64,000 bases of DNA, from contig WTPW01001268.1 in NCBI GenBank assembly GCA_009809945.1, positions 44,958-108,957 of the forward strand, read 5' to 3'. The notes beneath the pieces are model-generated. The model did not search any database. It was not told where the DNA came from and was given only the letters and a program-made list of their open reading frames with translations. The position numbers were made by a program, and so were the translations under genes. Within the stretch, counting starts at the first letter, position 1. Each line of letters begins with the position of its first letter. This stretch comes from Gigaspora margarita. Its lineage: Eukaryota > Glomeromycota > Glomeromycetes > Diversisporales > Gigasporaceae. This document shows positions 1 through 12,100 of the stretch, one piece after another.

Positions 1-318
1 ATATTTACTTTTATATTTCTTGAAAATTTAAAAGAAAATGCTTAAATTTGAATTTTTTGATCAAAAAAAAAATTCAAAATTAAGTATCTTAAATTTTTAA
101 AAATTATAGTAGTACAAAAAAATGAGATAGCTTATTTTTGGGTATAATTCTTGCAAAATGTAGGTAATTTGCTAAAAATAAAATATAACATGCATAAAAT
201 TGCTATAATTTGCTAAAATGCTTTATATAATCTTTTTTAAAATTAACCTCAATTTGCTAAAACTTAAATTTGGACCTCAGACCAAATTTTCTGCAATTTG
301 CTAAAAAAAAAATATAAC
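1..318. other. AT-rich non-coding DNA with a repeated AATTTGCTAAAA motif
   Basis: No gene seen. The 12-base motif AATTTGCTAAAA or a close form recurs about four times between 165 and 305. At 270-283 the sequence GGACCTCAGACC resembles the end of the MITE at 41750-42047, and its inverted partner GTCCGAGGTCC lies at 654-664, so positions 270-664 may be a degenerate relative of that element, interrupted by the MITE at 319-644. Confidence 0.4.
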
Positions 319-644
319 ATACCGTATATGTCCGAAAATAAGCTAGTACCTAAAATAAGCTACCTCCCTGATTTTTTTCAAAAATTTTAAAAAATCCTAT
401 TAGCAGTTGCTACATATAAAGGTCTAAATTTTACTAAGTAAATCTCAAAAGTACCATTAAGTAAACTTGTTCAGGACATAAAAATACACCTACATTAAAA
501 ATTTGGTATCATTTGGATAACGTTTTATTAGTACGGTTTTTAATTTTTTCAAAAAACTCTATATTTCGAAAATAAGCTACCCCATATTTTTTTGTGTAAT
601 TTTTTGGCCAAAAAAGGTAGCTTATTTTCGGACACATACGGTAT
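319..644. mobile_element. TA-flanked MITE with 27-bp terminal inverted repeats
   Basis: The ends are 27-bp inverted repeats with one mismatch (319-345 and 618-644), starting CCGTATATGTCCGAAAATAA after a TA. TA at both outer edges fits a Tc1/mariner-type target duplication. The interior (about 400-560) is half of the palindromic repeat whose full copies lie at 47586, 48367 and 55311. No coding capacity. The unrelated MITE at 21419-21595 shares the CCGTAT tip. Confidence 0.75.
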
Positions 645-672
645 ATCAGAGATGTCCGAGGTCCTGATACAA

Positions 673-1239
673 AGCAAATTTTCTAAATATTATACATTCT
701 TACGGACTTTTTTTCTTTGATCCTTTATAATTGATAATTGCTTTAATTCAATATTTTTTTTTTACTTTTTATCATTTGTCATTTACTCTTCTTTTTAAAA
801 CTGAGAAACAGAATCCAGTCGAGGTTCTGGTGTCCTAGCGCCCTTTTATTTTCTTATTTTATCTCTTTTTCTTTTGCTTAATTTCGCTTAATATCGTTAT
901 TTTTAGTTTTAACTTTCACCTTTCGATCTCTCTATCCTCTTTATTCAATTTTTTTTTTTTAATATTAATCTGGTAGTCATACCATATTTTATTTAAGAGA
1001 AATAAGATTCATATGCAAATGCTATCCTAATTCTGGTTTTAAAAACCTTACAATTAATACCAAAGGCACTTATTTGTGACTTACCAGAGTAGAATTCACT
1101 TCACTATTACCAAGGTTTCTATTAATCCCAAAGAATAGATCACTGGTGTGGATCTACAGCCAGTCATAACCACCGTCTTTCTTTTAAAACTTCTTTCACC
1201 TAGATCTTGGACAGAGATGTTTATAAACAATAACTGCAT
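673..1239. other. Non-coding, T-rich then mixed sequence; nothing recognised
   Basis: No reading frame, RNA gene or repeat boundary could be supported here. Several homopolymer T and A runs are present. Confidence 0.5.
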
Positions 1240-2000
1240 ACCAAAAAAAAAAAAACTAATATATGAAAGAGTATATAAAGGAGCGAAGAAAAAGGAATAA
1301 AAAAAGGGTGAAGACTAACTAAATGACGAAAAGAAAAGAAGAAAAAAGACAAGATGAAAAAAGCAAAAAAAAGTCTATGGCCTGACATACATTTGATAGA
1401 AAAAAAGTAAAAAGAAAGTTACAACCAGTAAAAAATTATATAATACTGTACAAGGAATCGTCTTGCCTAAGTATTATATATATAAAAAAAGAATGTTCTG
1501 GACTTCATTTTCTGCAGATCAGCCTACTCCTCTGCATTACATCACATTACGTATCTGTTCCTGTTTATCAACTTGTATACCTTCTTCCTGATTAGAATAG
1601 GAACAACAATGCTGATCTTTTGGAGGGAGTATGGCGAATTTCCCACTTTTTGTCCAAAAATCTAGAAAAAAAACTCCAAGCAAGAATGTGATAGTAAATA
1701 TATGGTTTTTCTGTTCGGCAGAGAGTGTGATTTCTTTTTATAAACTTCGACGCCCCTACTTCCTTCTTGGAGGGTCAACTTAGTACTTTTTTTGCCAGTA
1801 AGTAATAGATTCTAAGCTTGTCAGCAAGCAGTCTATGAACTTTGACTCTAAACGACAAGTGCCGTTCTTGTTGCGGTAAGTGATGAACTCTGAAGCTACT
1901 AGCAGTCTATGACCTCTATCTCTAAATAATAGATACCATCTTATGGTCTTTCCTTATAGTTTGTTTTTAGTTTAAATAGCGATTTATAAAAAGGTTTGGA
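1240..2000. repeat. Dispersed repeat family, copy A
   Basis: Matches copies B (7840-8800), C (10730-11690) and, inverted, D (20590-21090). Shared blocks are CCCACTTTTT plus flanks near 1640, and a roughly 75-bp unit around 1800-1930 containing AGTCTATGA twice. On the minus strand the block reads QKVGN..Y.LQKIS, as in the other copies, but copy A has a stop just upstream. Probably a fossil of a transposon or a coding repeat. The class is unknown. Confidence 0.55.
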
Positions 2001-2031
2001 AATTATGTGTACAAATGATCATTAGAAAGAG

Positions 2032-2310
2032 TTGAATGTCCTTTTTATTCATTTTATTTACTCAATTCACTTTTATTTCTTTTTCTCATTCTCTTATTTG
2101 CTTTTTTTTATTTCTTTTATTTATTTTACTTTTTTTTGTTTTCATATTTTTGTTCTCTTTTATTTTTTTCACCTTTTTACTGTTATTATTCGCTTTTTCT
2201 CTCTTTCTCTTATTTGCTTTCTTTTTCCTATTTCTTCTATTTTCTTTTGCTTCTTTACTTTCTTTCTTTTCATTTTTTCTCTACTTTTTCATTTCTCTAT
2301 TTTTTTTCAA
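2032..2310. repeat. Polypyrimidine (T/C) tract
   Basis: About 280 bp almost entirely T and C on the plus strand. It opens all three frames and so gives Phe/Leu/Ser-rich apparent ORFs that have no protein-like character. Confidence 0.8.
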
Positions 2311-3158
2311 AATGCATTGGCAATATCCTTATTGTCCTTGTGATTTTTCAAAATCTAGTTCAGTATTTTAACACATTTCTCAAAGTCATCCTTATATTAA
2401 TGAGGCAAGTCAAACTGATCTTGATGAGCACGTAGATGCTAGCATTTATAATCTTCCAGATTATAGTTCTAGTTATGATTCTTATACAGATGAATCTTCT
2501 ATAATATATGGAATAAATTAGTAATAATTTGTTAATAAAGTTTTAAAACGATAATTAATAATTATACTTAAATAAGGATGAAGTTATGTCAGATTCTAAG
2601 GTTAGATTCTTCTATACAAACAGAAAATAACTATAAAAATTCTATGACATATGAAGTTAGTTGCATTATAAATGCTATTATAAGTTATAAATATTATATA
2701 ATGATTGTATAAATAAGTTATAAAATATTATACAATAATTGTATATTAGAATAAAGACATTAGCATCATCTCATTCTGATATTTCCAATATTTCTGATAT
2801 GGGAACAGAGCATCTTTTGGCAGATTCTGAGTCTTTTTTCATACCTATCAAAATTGATTCAGAAGACTACAAAGGTGCTTCACCTGATGATGCAATTCAT
2901 AACCTTCTATATCCACATGAAGTTGATTGGTCCAACGATGCATATCATGAATTTATGGAAATTATCAGTAAACATCAACTGTCTAATTCAGTTGGTGATA
3001 CTTTTATAAAATTTTTTAATAAGCATTCAAACCTGGATATTTCACCTCTCTCTCCAACAACAAAGCTTGAAAAGGAATTTCTAGATAATTCTACAATTCC
3101 TCACATGATGTTCAAAGAAATTTCTATTATAACGTTTTAAGGCATTAAGTACATATTT

Positions 3159-3210
3159 TACTATCGATCATTAATAAAGACAATAAAGTCTTTATTAATG
3201 ATCGATAGTA
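3159..3210. repeat. Perfect 23-bp hairpin within the transposase remnant
   Basis: Arms 3159-3181 and 3188-3210 are perfectly complementary, with a 6-base loop (AATAAA). The centre includes TTAATAAAGAC. It may be a small palindromic insertion, because it lies between two coding blocks of the Plavaka-like relic. Confidence 0.8.
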
Positions 3211-4484
3211 TAAATCAGCAATTAGTTCTTAAATTTGTAAATAAAAGAGAAATAAGAAATAACAAAGAGTGCCATATTTTTGAAAAGCAATATAATTGCT
3301 TCTGGTGAGAATGAGAAGAATCATCATTACTTCTTGAGCAACAATTACTATCAATAATCCTTTATTCTAATGCAACGACCCTAGACCATATGGGAAAATC
3401 CTTTGGACACCCCATATTTTTATCCTTAGGTAATATTAGTGTTTAGAATCAGTTTTATTTTTTATATTATAAAATCAGTTTTAATCAAATAAAACCAGTT
3501 TTAAACTCTAGATAACATTCCCAACTTCTAGCGAAACAAGCCAGAATCTAAAGCTTTAATCAGATACCTACCTATCTTAAAAGCTAAAGATTCCACAACA
3601 AAAAATTCTAAAGAGTTTCAAAAATTACAAAGAAAAGTCTTTTATGAATGTTTAAGAATTTTACTCAAGCCCATTGCTGATAGTCCAGAGCTTAATTTCG
3701 TTGTTTGTGGTAACTTAATACTATTTGACCTACGAATTTTAATGTTACTGGCTGATTTGCTTGAGGCCAGTAAGATGGCTAACGTTTACCAGTCATCTGC
3801 ATCAAGAAGTCCTTGTTATTCGTATTTAGTATCAAGGGATGACTTGAAAAATATTAACTTGACTAATATATTATCAAGAACATCTAATTATATGAAAAAA
3901 GTAATAGAGGATAGTGAAGGAAATTATTATTCAATTCATCTTGAACCAAATACTTTTGGGAAATAAGGTATAAATTAAAGTTAATTAGAGTTTATTAGCA
4001 TAAGTAAACTAATAAATGTGTTATTATTATTATTATTATTATTTATAAGTAAATGCTTTTTTTTGTTTTTAGCAACTTTAATATATACAAGGCTATCGTC
4101 CCTGATCGAATACATACTTTAGATCTTGGTCTCTTTAAGTATATACTAGACTATACTAAAGAACTTCTAAATGACCAGTGTGAAAGACAAGTGATACAAA
4201 TCTTTGAGCAATGATTAACGCTAATTCCTAGACATAAGAGTCTCAAAATATTGAAAAATATATCTGAAATAACACACATAATAGCAGATGAATTAAGAAA
4301 TTTAATGAAAGCAATAATTTTCACACTTAACAACCTATATAAAGATTATAGGAAGCCAGAAATTAGTAATGAACAGTTACGTTGCATACATTACAAATTT
4401 CTTCGGATGTATATTATATTATGAGAAGAATTGTTTACTAACGATTCTTTAAATCAATTATAGGTATAAAACAAATAAGATTTA

Positions 4485-4547
4485 TGCTAACAAAATCACC
4501 CTTTGGAACTATGTAATTCATAGTCCCAAAGAGTGATTTTGTTAGCA
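4485..4547. repeat. 29-bp inverted repeat with 5-base loop
   Basis: Arms 4485-4513 and 4519-4547 pair with two mismatches. They begin TGCTAACAAAATCAC. It lies where the transposase reading breaks, like the hairpin at 3159. Confidence 0.75.
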
Positions 4548-5373
4548 AAAATTCTAAATATATAGCTTTTTACAAATGTTCAATTATTAACGATTAATTT
4601 ATAGGAATTAATTGTAGATTGGGCCAAGAATTCATTAAAATATTTTCTCAATATTCACCAAGTGGGCTACAATTGCCAAAGCTTTATTCTTGGTGTTATC
4701 ATGTAGTACCTGCAATTAGAAAGTATGGGTCAATAAATAGTATAACCACTGAAACTTATAAAATATTTCATAAGAACTATGTGAAAATACCTCATCGAAT
4801 ATCGAACAAGAAAGACTATATGAAACAAATATTGAATGCAGTACATTTTAAATATAGTAAATCAGCGTTGGCATTGGATATATTTCCAATGCCAACATTG
4901 CTTAGTAGATAATTTCTAAGTATCACTAATAATCGATTATTATTAAGTTAAATATAAAAACTTACTGAAAAAGAAGTTCCTGAAAAATATCATCTAACGA
5001 AAGAGTTTGGAAAACTTTTATGGCTTTAACGTTAAGATCTGAAGAACTGAAAGATTTCTTTCAGAAAAATAGAAATAATTTGGACCCATTACAAGCTAAA
5101 GATTTTCAAAACCTACTAACTGGTCTTGATGATTTTTTCAAAGTAGAATCAACTATGTCCCTTAACGAAGATAATCATATAGAAATATTTTCTTCTGCAT
5201 CTTTAGAAAGTACTAATATAATTCATGCTACATCAAATTTTCATAGGAAACCAATATTTTCTAATGTTACAGTAAGTGTACCTGATGATCAAGGAAATGA
5301 ATTAAATTGGTATGGTTTAGTAAGTATTGGTTTTATTCTATTTGATTTATACACATATTCTAATGCTTTTTAA

Positions 5374-6009
5374 CAATAAATAACAATAATGATAATAATA
5401 TCTATAAGTGATGAAGTTAGGAAATATTCTCTAACTTCATGAGTAATATATACTAATGTATATAAAAAATATTATTTATAAGATTCTTTTGATACTCAAG
5501 TTTTACCAAGTGAAAAACAAAGATCTGTTAGAACTTGCTCTTGTTCGTTGATATAACAAAGTTGGTGAATTATAGGGATGTCCTAAACTAAAATTAATTA
5601 AACAATACAGTTGTATACCTATAGATAGTATAGATAGAACTATATATATAGTTGCAAGATTTAAAAAAAACAAATAAATATTTAATGAACACTTTTATGT
5701 TCTAATAAAAGCATATATCTAATATTTTAAAGCATATATCCAAATTAAAGTTGCTAATTATCGATTAATAACGTAATAATCGATATATAACAATTTTGAT
5801 TAGTTTGATGATAATTGATAATTTGATCTATATCGATCACTTACTATTTTCATTATTAATCAATTTTTGATATATATCAATTTATAACACATTAATCGAT
5901 GTGTAATATTTAATTTTAATCAATATAAAACTATTATGCGTTATATATTGATATATAGCTACTTAAAATATTTCATGATATATCTTTTTCTGTTGTAAAT
6001 AATAAATAT
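5374..6009. other. Non-coding AT-rich DNA with CGATATAT-type palindromes
   Basis: No gene seen. A short inverted repeat ATGAAGTTAG/CTAACTTCAT lies at about 5411-5440. From 5750 to 5960 the sequence is rich in ATCGATTAAT and CGATATATAT-like palindromes, also seen at 15090-15290 and 17000-17220. Confidence 0.5.
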
Positions 6010-7432
6010 TTTAAAAAAATGCTTAGTGTTCTTGATCCACGCTATCGCATTTTTTGCTGACAAATATTGAGCAGTGAAATAATTAGTCAGTTTCAAAATA
6101 CACATAAAAAAATGATAAATTTATTTCAAGATATTAGTTTGAAAATTTCTATTATGTGTGATATATGGACTTCTATATCCAATTAATCGTACCTTGGAGT
6201 AACTGCACATTATATTGACGATAATTGGGAAGCATAAAGCTTTCTATTCGATTTAATATATTATTCATATCACCATTACAGAACACATACTAAAGACTTG
6301 CTTTTAATATTATTTGATAAATTTAAAATTACATGAAGAATTCTTGAACTTACTACTAACAACGATACAAGCATGATTATCACAGGATGTAAGCTATAAG
6401 TAGTTCTTTTGTCTTTAGGAAATAATGAATATATGCATCATAGATGTGTTGCATATTTGTTAAATATCGCAATAAAATATAGTATCATATGTAGTTTGAA
6501 ACTATAATTATTGAGAAAGTTCAAAATTTTATAAAAAAAGTATGCCATTTCCAATTATTGTATGACTCTTTATGTAATATTTGTAATATACAAAAAGTCG
6601 AGTACCTAAAACCAAAATTTGATTTTAATACATAATGGAATAGCACATTTTTAATATTGAAAAGTTTGATAGAATGAAAGATACACTAGACTATTTGGTT
6701 GCAAAAAATAAAAAACAACTTGAAGAGTCATAGCTTAATGAAAACAAGTAGGAACAAATAAATGCAATGTTAAAGCTTTTTGAACCAATATACCAGACAA
6801 CATTATTGCTATCTGCTAGTTCCTATCTAGCTATTAGTAATATATTTATTGGGTTTCAGTATCATATTGATCAATATTTTTTGACCTATGAAGAGGACGA
6901 ATGTTATATAGCACAATTAATAATACACAAACTAGAAGAGTACTGGGACATTGTTGAAAAATTGACTGTATTACCCATATTACTTGATCTATACTCAAGC
7001 TAATAATTTTATAACATGTAAAAAATGATTAGCCGCTATAAATATATTATGCGAATATATGTTAAATTACAGGAAAGTACCTTCAAATGCATTTAGTATT
7101 AATTAAAGAAAAGAATCAAGAAATAGAAAAAAAAAATTAGCGCTTATTCTTTGAATCACTATTACACCAAGAAAATTCTGCACTAGTAGAAAATAAGTTA
7201 GAACGATACTTAGCTCTTCTCCTTGCTTCAGAAGGAAATCTGCTTAAATAGTAATATAAATTTGAAAAAGAATTTCTGACCCTTAGCAAAATAGTAAGAA
7301 ACCACTTGTCTGTACAAGGAACTAGTGTTCTAAGTGAGTGTGCATTTTCAATTGCAGCTCATACTATCACAAAATTTAGAAGTAATCTTGTTCCAAATTC
7401 GGCATGTGCTGTATTGTATCTAAAAAGCTAGA
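6010..7432 (+). pseudogene. Decayed hAT-family transposase
   Basis: Three hAT landmarks occur in order on the plus strand with stops between them. Around 6140-6260 is the start of the RNase-H-like catalytic core, CDIWTSIS followed by YLGVTAHYIDDNW, the classic fungal and animal hAT signature. The open block 6767-7003 contains LFEPIYQTTLLLSASSY, the segment preceding the insertion domain. Around 7270-7432 is the C-terminal dimerisation region, with LSVQGTSVLSECAFSIA and the trailing LYLKS. A normal hAT transposase is about 600-700 residues, and this span fits one gene with indels. Numerous in-frame stops mean it is dead. No flanking terminal repeats were identified. Confidence 0.75.
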
Positions 7433-7839
7433 TAACAAAGGTTTGTAATAATTATCATAATTACAATAAATTATAAAAGAACTTTGTTGCATGGTTATTT
7501 CACAATCTTATAATAGTTATGGGCTTAGATTTATAAATTTCATTTAGTAGATTAGAATATTCATAATAGTAGTTAAAGAAAGATTTTTTTAGGTAGTGTA
7601 TTTTTCTTAGACAAAGATTATTAAATATGTATAGTTACATACACTACTAGGCATAATTGCATTAATTCATAGTATGCATTGGGTAATTAAATTTAACGTA
7701 ATAAGATATCATAAAATAAAGTAATAAATTATACACAAATTGCTTTGCTTTAGAATATACTCAAGATCATGTTAAAATTTTTGGTTTTTTTTTTTCCAGC
7801 AATCCTATCTTTGTTTATTAGTGAACAACGTACAAATTA
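7433..7839. other. Non-coding AT-rich DNA; nothing recognised
   Basis: No frame, RNA or repeat boundary supported. Confidence 0.5.
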
Positions 7840-8800
7840 CAAAAGAAAAATCTCCTGTCATCAATGCACTACCACGTTCTGTTTAACAAAAATTCACCAA
7901 GCATAAATGNCCAATGCGATCCACCATGACGAACTGTTTACCTCAACTCAAGTTTTCTATTTAGCTAGAAATTTTATNCCAAGTATCACCGGTAGGCTGT
8001 CGTATGCCATACCAAGATTGNCTGCTTTTTTAATCTTCCTTANCTAGCCTCTAGGACAAGGAGAGTTCGAAAACCCTTCCTATACGAAAAAAACAAACGT
8101 AAAAAGAAAAAAGGGGTAGAAAAAAAAGGGGGTAATACTACATAACCTAGGCGAAATCCAAAAGTATAACCAAAAAACATNAAGANAAAAGGTAAAAAAA
8201 ACAAAAAAGTGAAAGACAGTCTTGTTATAACAAAAATTATATAGACTGCTTAAAGTAAAAAACTCTAACAAAGAACTATATGTATATAAACTAAAGAGAA
8301 AAGAAAAAAAAAACACACGAATTACGTCTAACTAGAAAAACACGTGATAGAAATTTCTTGATGGTTCCAGAATAATCCATGGCTTACGTGGCACTCGTAA
8401 TAGCCAATTCCTTTTCGGTCGATGCATATCCCAAATTGAAAACAGTAAACACTGTCGATCTTCTGTCGGGGGTAAGCTGGAATGCCCACTTTTTGGCAAA
8501 ATTTCGAAAAACCATGTGGACGGGAGANGAGACTTGATAACAATCTTGAGAGAGAGTTTGAAAAGATAAAACTCATTTTTTTGTTATTCCCCTTTGTTTT
8601 ACCACAAGATACTTTGTCGACAAAGATGTTCATCATCTCTACCAAAATTTCCTGTACAAGGGCGTCAACACCAGCCAAATATCTTATTAGAAATATCTCA
8701 TACAGCGCTGCTTCTGGCTTGCGTGCCAAATATAAGAAAGGAGTCCCTTCCAGGAGTAAGTTGACCTTTCTAAAAACCGTATACATGTGTTAGCCTACTG
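7840..8800. repeat. Dispersed repeat family, copy B
   Basis: Aligns with copies A and C: purine-rich 8080-8160 with GGGTAATACTACA, then TGATAGAAATTTCT near 8344, then the block around 8460-8523 containing CCCACTTTTTGGC. On the minus strand a 152-codon open stretch (8786-8328) contains FCQKVGIPAYPRQKIDSV. The equivalent frame in C reads FRQKVGNTAYPLQKISNV, so the same phrase is kept in phase. Several ambiguous bases (N) show low assembly quality. I do not recognise a protein family. Confidence 0.5.
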
Positions 8801-9700
8801 CACAAAGCACAGGCAACGCTCTAACAAAAAACTTTTTGTTTTTTCTTCTGTCGGAGATTTGGTCCAAGTGATCGTTAGAAAGAGTGCATATTTTGCTTAA
8901 TGTTAAAATTTTTGTATATTTATATACTACTATTGATTCTTTGGTATAATAATTCGCTCTATATACATGATAAAAATTTGCTATATTACAAATTATGCGA
9001 CTGATATTGATAAAAAAAAAAGTATCTATACAAAGTAATTAGCATATATTAACAAAGCAGCCAAAGCAATTAATGGTGATATAGATCTTTTAATAAAAGG
9101 AGAGACAGAAAAGATTAAAAAATATAACTAAAAAGGAACTAATAGAGAAAACAGGATGAAGAATTAGAAAAGGCACAATAGGCAAATATACAATAGCAAT
9201 TTAATAGAATTAGATTTTTTAGAAGGAGACCAAGAAATAATGATAGATTATGAGCAGAAGATTTAAATAAGAATAAATACATGGATGAGATTATCTGAAG
9301 TTGCAGGAATAAGAATTGGTTACATTGTTAGCCATTACATAATACATATAAAAAAAAAACTTATCTAACTATAAATTTTATTCTCAGGTTGTTTTTTAGC
9401 ATAGATTTTTGATTATTTAACAGATTTGCTTTTTTTTAATAAAAAAAATACAAAAAATTTTATTCTTGTTTTTTTTTTATGTATAATTGTATTAATACTT
9501 CAGATTATAGCCTAGGCTATACTCTAAGTTATACTCCAAAGTATACTCTGACTTCATACTCTGGATTATGTTCTACTTAATACTTCAGAGTAATACTACA
9601 AAGTTTGCTTTGTAAGACTATACTCTAGTGTGGTGTAGTGTTAAGAAATACTTTGCCAAATTATATACTACACCATCCCAGAGCACTCTGTTAACATCTC
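8801..9700. other. Non-coding, with a possible fossil reading block and a TATACTC-rich stretch
   Basis: Around 9060-9330 the sequence has purine-rich codon-like texture (Glu/Lys/Arg/Asn) but many stops in every frame, so no gene is called. Between 9490 and 9690 the word TACTC or its reverse recurs many times (ATACTCTAA, ATACTCCAAA, ATACTCTGA), giving a degenerate simple repeat. Confidence 0.4.
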
Positions 9701-9715
9701 TAGATCCAGTAATCC

Positions 9716-9788
9716 AAATTAAATAATTTTGGTACCATTCAAATCCTCTCCTTGAAACAATTTGAATGGTACCAAAATCATTTAATTT
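9716..9788. repeat. 29-bp inverted repeat (hairpin element)
   Basis: Arms 9716-9744 and 9760-9788 pair with one mismatch and contain ATTTTGGTACCATTCAAAT. The spacer is 15 bp. Probably a small foldback element. Confidence 0.8.
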
Positions 9789-9904
9789 TGATCTCTGAAT
9801 TAAGTTTTAGACAAATTTTTATAAAAAAATTATTTTATATTTTTTTAATCTTTTCTACTTATTGAAAAAAATGTTATATTTTGGGGAACCCTCTTCTCAA
9901 ATAT

Positions 9905-10060
9905 AAGGGTCATGTCATTAATCATCTGATTATTTTTATTAGAGGTCTACTCCTCTCTTTCCTCCTTAATATAGATTTAGTTAGGTTTTTATATATAAAT
10001 TCAACATTTTTTTATCTCCTTCTCTTCTAAAAAATTAACTGATTTTTGTTACTCCTCTAA
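9905..10060. mobile_element. Short MITE family AGGGCAGTGTCATTAATCA, copy 1
   Basis: About 155 bp, and one of three copies (also 13117-13270 and 46702-46855). The left end resembles AGGGCAGTGTCATTAATCA. The right end is an imperfect inverted copy ending TTTGTNACTCC. Internal landmarks TTATTAGAGG and CTACTCC are kept in all three. No clear target duplication. Confidence 0.6.
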
Positions 10061-10729
10061 CATTATATATGGATGCACCTTATATATAATCTATATTATA
10101 TATAGTAAATAACATTAATTTATTGTCCAAAGTATAGCTAAGAACCTAGACATTAAAAATTTATCACATTTATAATGTTGTCTGTCATGCTGTGTAATTA
10201 GCCAACAAATGTGTTGAGTGCTAATACAACAAACAAATAAAAATTTTTAATTTTAAGTTTTAATAAAACCTAATTGTAGTATATTAATAATAGCTTTTTT
10301 GTTAAGTAAATCAACTTTTATTATTAAGACAATTTTGTTCACTATAATAAACTCTACTTATCTCTAAATTTTTATAATAATTAGATAATTTTTTATTAAT
10401 GTTTATTTGTAAAAAGCTTACTAGTATTATAATAGATTCTTTTGGTACAAAAAGTATTTTATAAAAATTAATTAATAAAAAATTATTTGATTTTTATGAA
10501 AATTAGAGGTAAATAGAACTTATAATGATTAAAATTGTCCTATCAATGAAGATCAATTTACTTAATAAAAAATTTGCTAAAAATGTACAAAGTTATTTTT
10601 TTTTTTTAACTTTTGACAATCCTGCTTTTATTTATCTAAGAGGGATATGTAATTTTACACTTTTTTTAGTTTACAATAGCTGCTACCAAAAACCCTTCTT
10701 TCTTTAATAAAAACTTACTCGTGCTACCC
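10061..10729. other. Non-coding AT-rich DNA
   Basis: No gene supported. The short frame at 10525-10707 is T-rich with no recognisable character. Confidence 0.5.
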
Positions 10730-11690
10730 AAAGTCCACTAAGTACGATCTGTTGCAATAGCAAATTTTCTCACATGAGGTCATGCACCTCTCTGTACGTG
10801 CACCCCATGATTACTGAATGGCTGCTACCAACCTTATCAAGATTGTCGATTCCTTTAAATTTTCCTTACCTAGCTTCAATAGTGAAAAGATTTCGATCCA
10901 AATGAAAAGAAAAAGATACAAAACAAGAAGTTTAAAAGGAAAGTAAAAAAAAAGGGTAATACTACAAAACCTACACGAAGACCAAAAACAGATAAAGAAA
11001 AATGAAGAAAGATGAGAAAAACAAAAAAAAAACAAATCTATGACAAACGCAATTGCCAATGCATATGCGTGAAGTAAAAAATTATATAATACTATATCGG
11101 AACTCTGCCACAGTATTATATGTAATCTAAAGCAGAGAAACATGTACTAAACTATTACGCCTAATTTAAAAATGATAGAAATTTCTAAGAATATTCCAGA
11201 AAACCTCTGCCACGTCATTCATTGTTTACATTGCAGTATAATGATCACTTGTGACGTCGACACCGATTAGGAAGGCGCCATCCCAAAATGGAATGAAAAC
11301 ATTGCTGATCTTCTGGAGGGGGTAAGCCGTATTTCCCACTTTTTGGCGAAATTTCGAAAACTCCAAGGGAACAGACTGAGAATACCAACTTGCAAAGGAA
11401 AGGAAGAGTATATGCTATACAAAATATTATATTCGACCAAAAGTGTGCTTCTACTAAAGTTTCCACACTTTTTGACAAAAACTTTAGAGTATACTGCCCT
11501 ACTACATTTTCTATAGTACCGGAGTCTTCTACCAGGGAGTCAAACCCAAAAGGATAAATCTTTTTCAGCTCTATTTCAGTTATCCCACATTCGATCTGGA
11601 ACTCTGGATCCCAGTTGCTCCAATGATGAAGTTTTGTTATGTATAAATGTAATAATTGTATAGTTATCATAGGTCGGTAGTTATGGAAAA
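10730..11690. repeat. Dispersed repeat family, copy C
   Basis: Closest to copies A and B, sharing AAAAATTATATAATACT, ATTAGGAAGG and the GCTGATCTTCTGGAGGG block at about 11307-11330. The minus strand is open for 141 codons (11670-11245), but that frame differs from the phrase shared with B, whose frame reads FRQKVGNTAYPLQKISNV here. Class unknown. Confidence 0.5.
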
Positions 11691-11729
11691 AGTTGGTACG
11701 AGGAATCGTCGGAAAGAGTTTTGTACAAA

Positions 11730-12100
11730 GTTATTTTAATTTATATATGAAATTAAAATTAATTAGTAAAATTTTATAATTCACAAATTATTATTAATTA
11801 ATTTAATATTGTGCACTAAGTAAACTTGTTCAGACCTAAAAATAAATCAAATCAGCAGAATTATTCTTATTTTGCTTAAAATTTAGAAAATAGATATTTA
11901 ATTTTGGATTTTTGATCAAAAAAGTCAAATTTAATTGCCAATTCAGATAAGATTAGTAATATTTGTATATTTAGAATTGGAACAAAACAAATATTGTTAT
12001 CTTTCTATATAATCATGCATTTTGTTATACACTTATTTGGTGATTATATAAAGGTGTACTTACAAGGTTTACAAAGAATTACCTTTATATAATTATATTA
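11730..12100. repeat. Member of the palindromic repeat family arrayed at 19.2-20.6 kb
   Basis: Contains the same core (AATTAATTAGTAAAATTTTA, GTGCACTAAGTAAACTTGTT, TTTGATCAAAAAAGTC) as the array at 19180-20585. Partial and diverged. Confidence 0.55.

Larger units (their letters stand above)
2390..5373 (+). pseudogene. Decayed Plavaka-like (CACTA-type) transposase
   Basis: This is a series of coding-looking blocks in changing frames, separated by stops and insertions. They run in the order expected for a Plavaka-like transposase as found in large numbers in Glomeromycotina. Block 2398-2520 is acidic. Block 2739-3140 contains NDAYHEFMEIISKHQ and FIKFFNKHSNL. Block 3560-3966 contains LPILKAKDS and the Cys-containing CYSYLVSRDDLKNINLTN. 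Block 4075-4400 contains the conserved-looking DRIHTLDLGLFKYIL. Block 4610-4912 contains SGLQLPKLYSWCYH. Block 5020-5373 contains LLTGLDDFF and a C-terminal tail. No frame is continuous, and two hairpins (3159-3210, 4485-4547) sit between blocks, so it cannot make a full transposase. The family call rests on remembered motif resemblance. Another CACTA/KDZ-type transposase is possible. Confidence 0.6.

Noticed and set aside
2032-2435. Three overlapping Phe/Leu/Ser-rich ORFs
   Set aside because: Produced by a T/C homopolymer-like tract with no start context, motif or codon structure.
3100-3220. Intrinsic bacterial-type terminator from the 23-bp hairpin
   Set aside because: AT-rich palindrome without a T tract, in a eukaryotic transposon relic.
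9060-9330. A decayed gene
   Set aside because: Codon-like texture only. Stops occur in every frame and no family motif was recognised.
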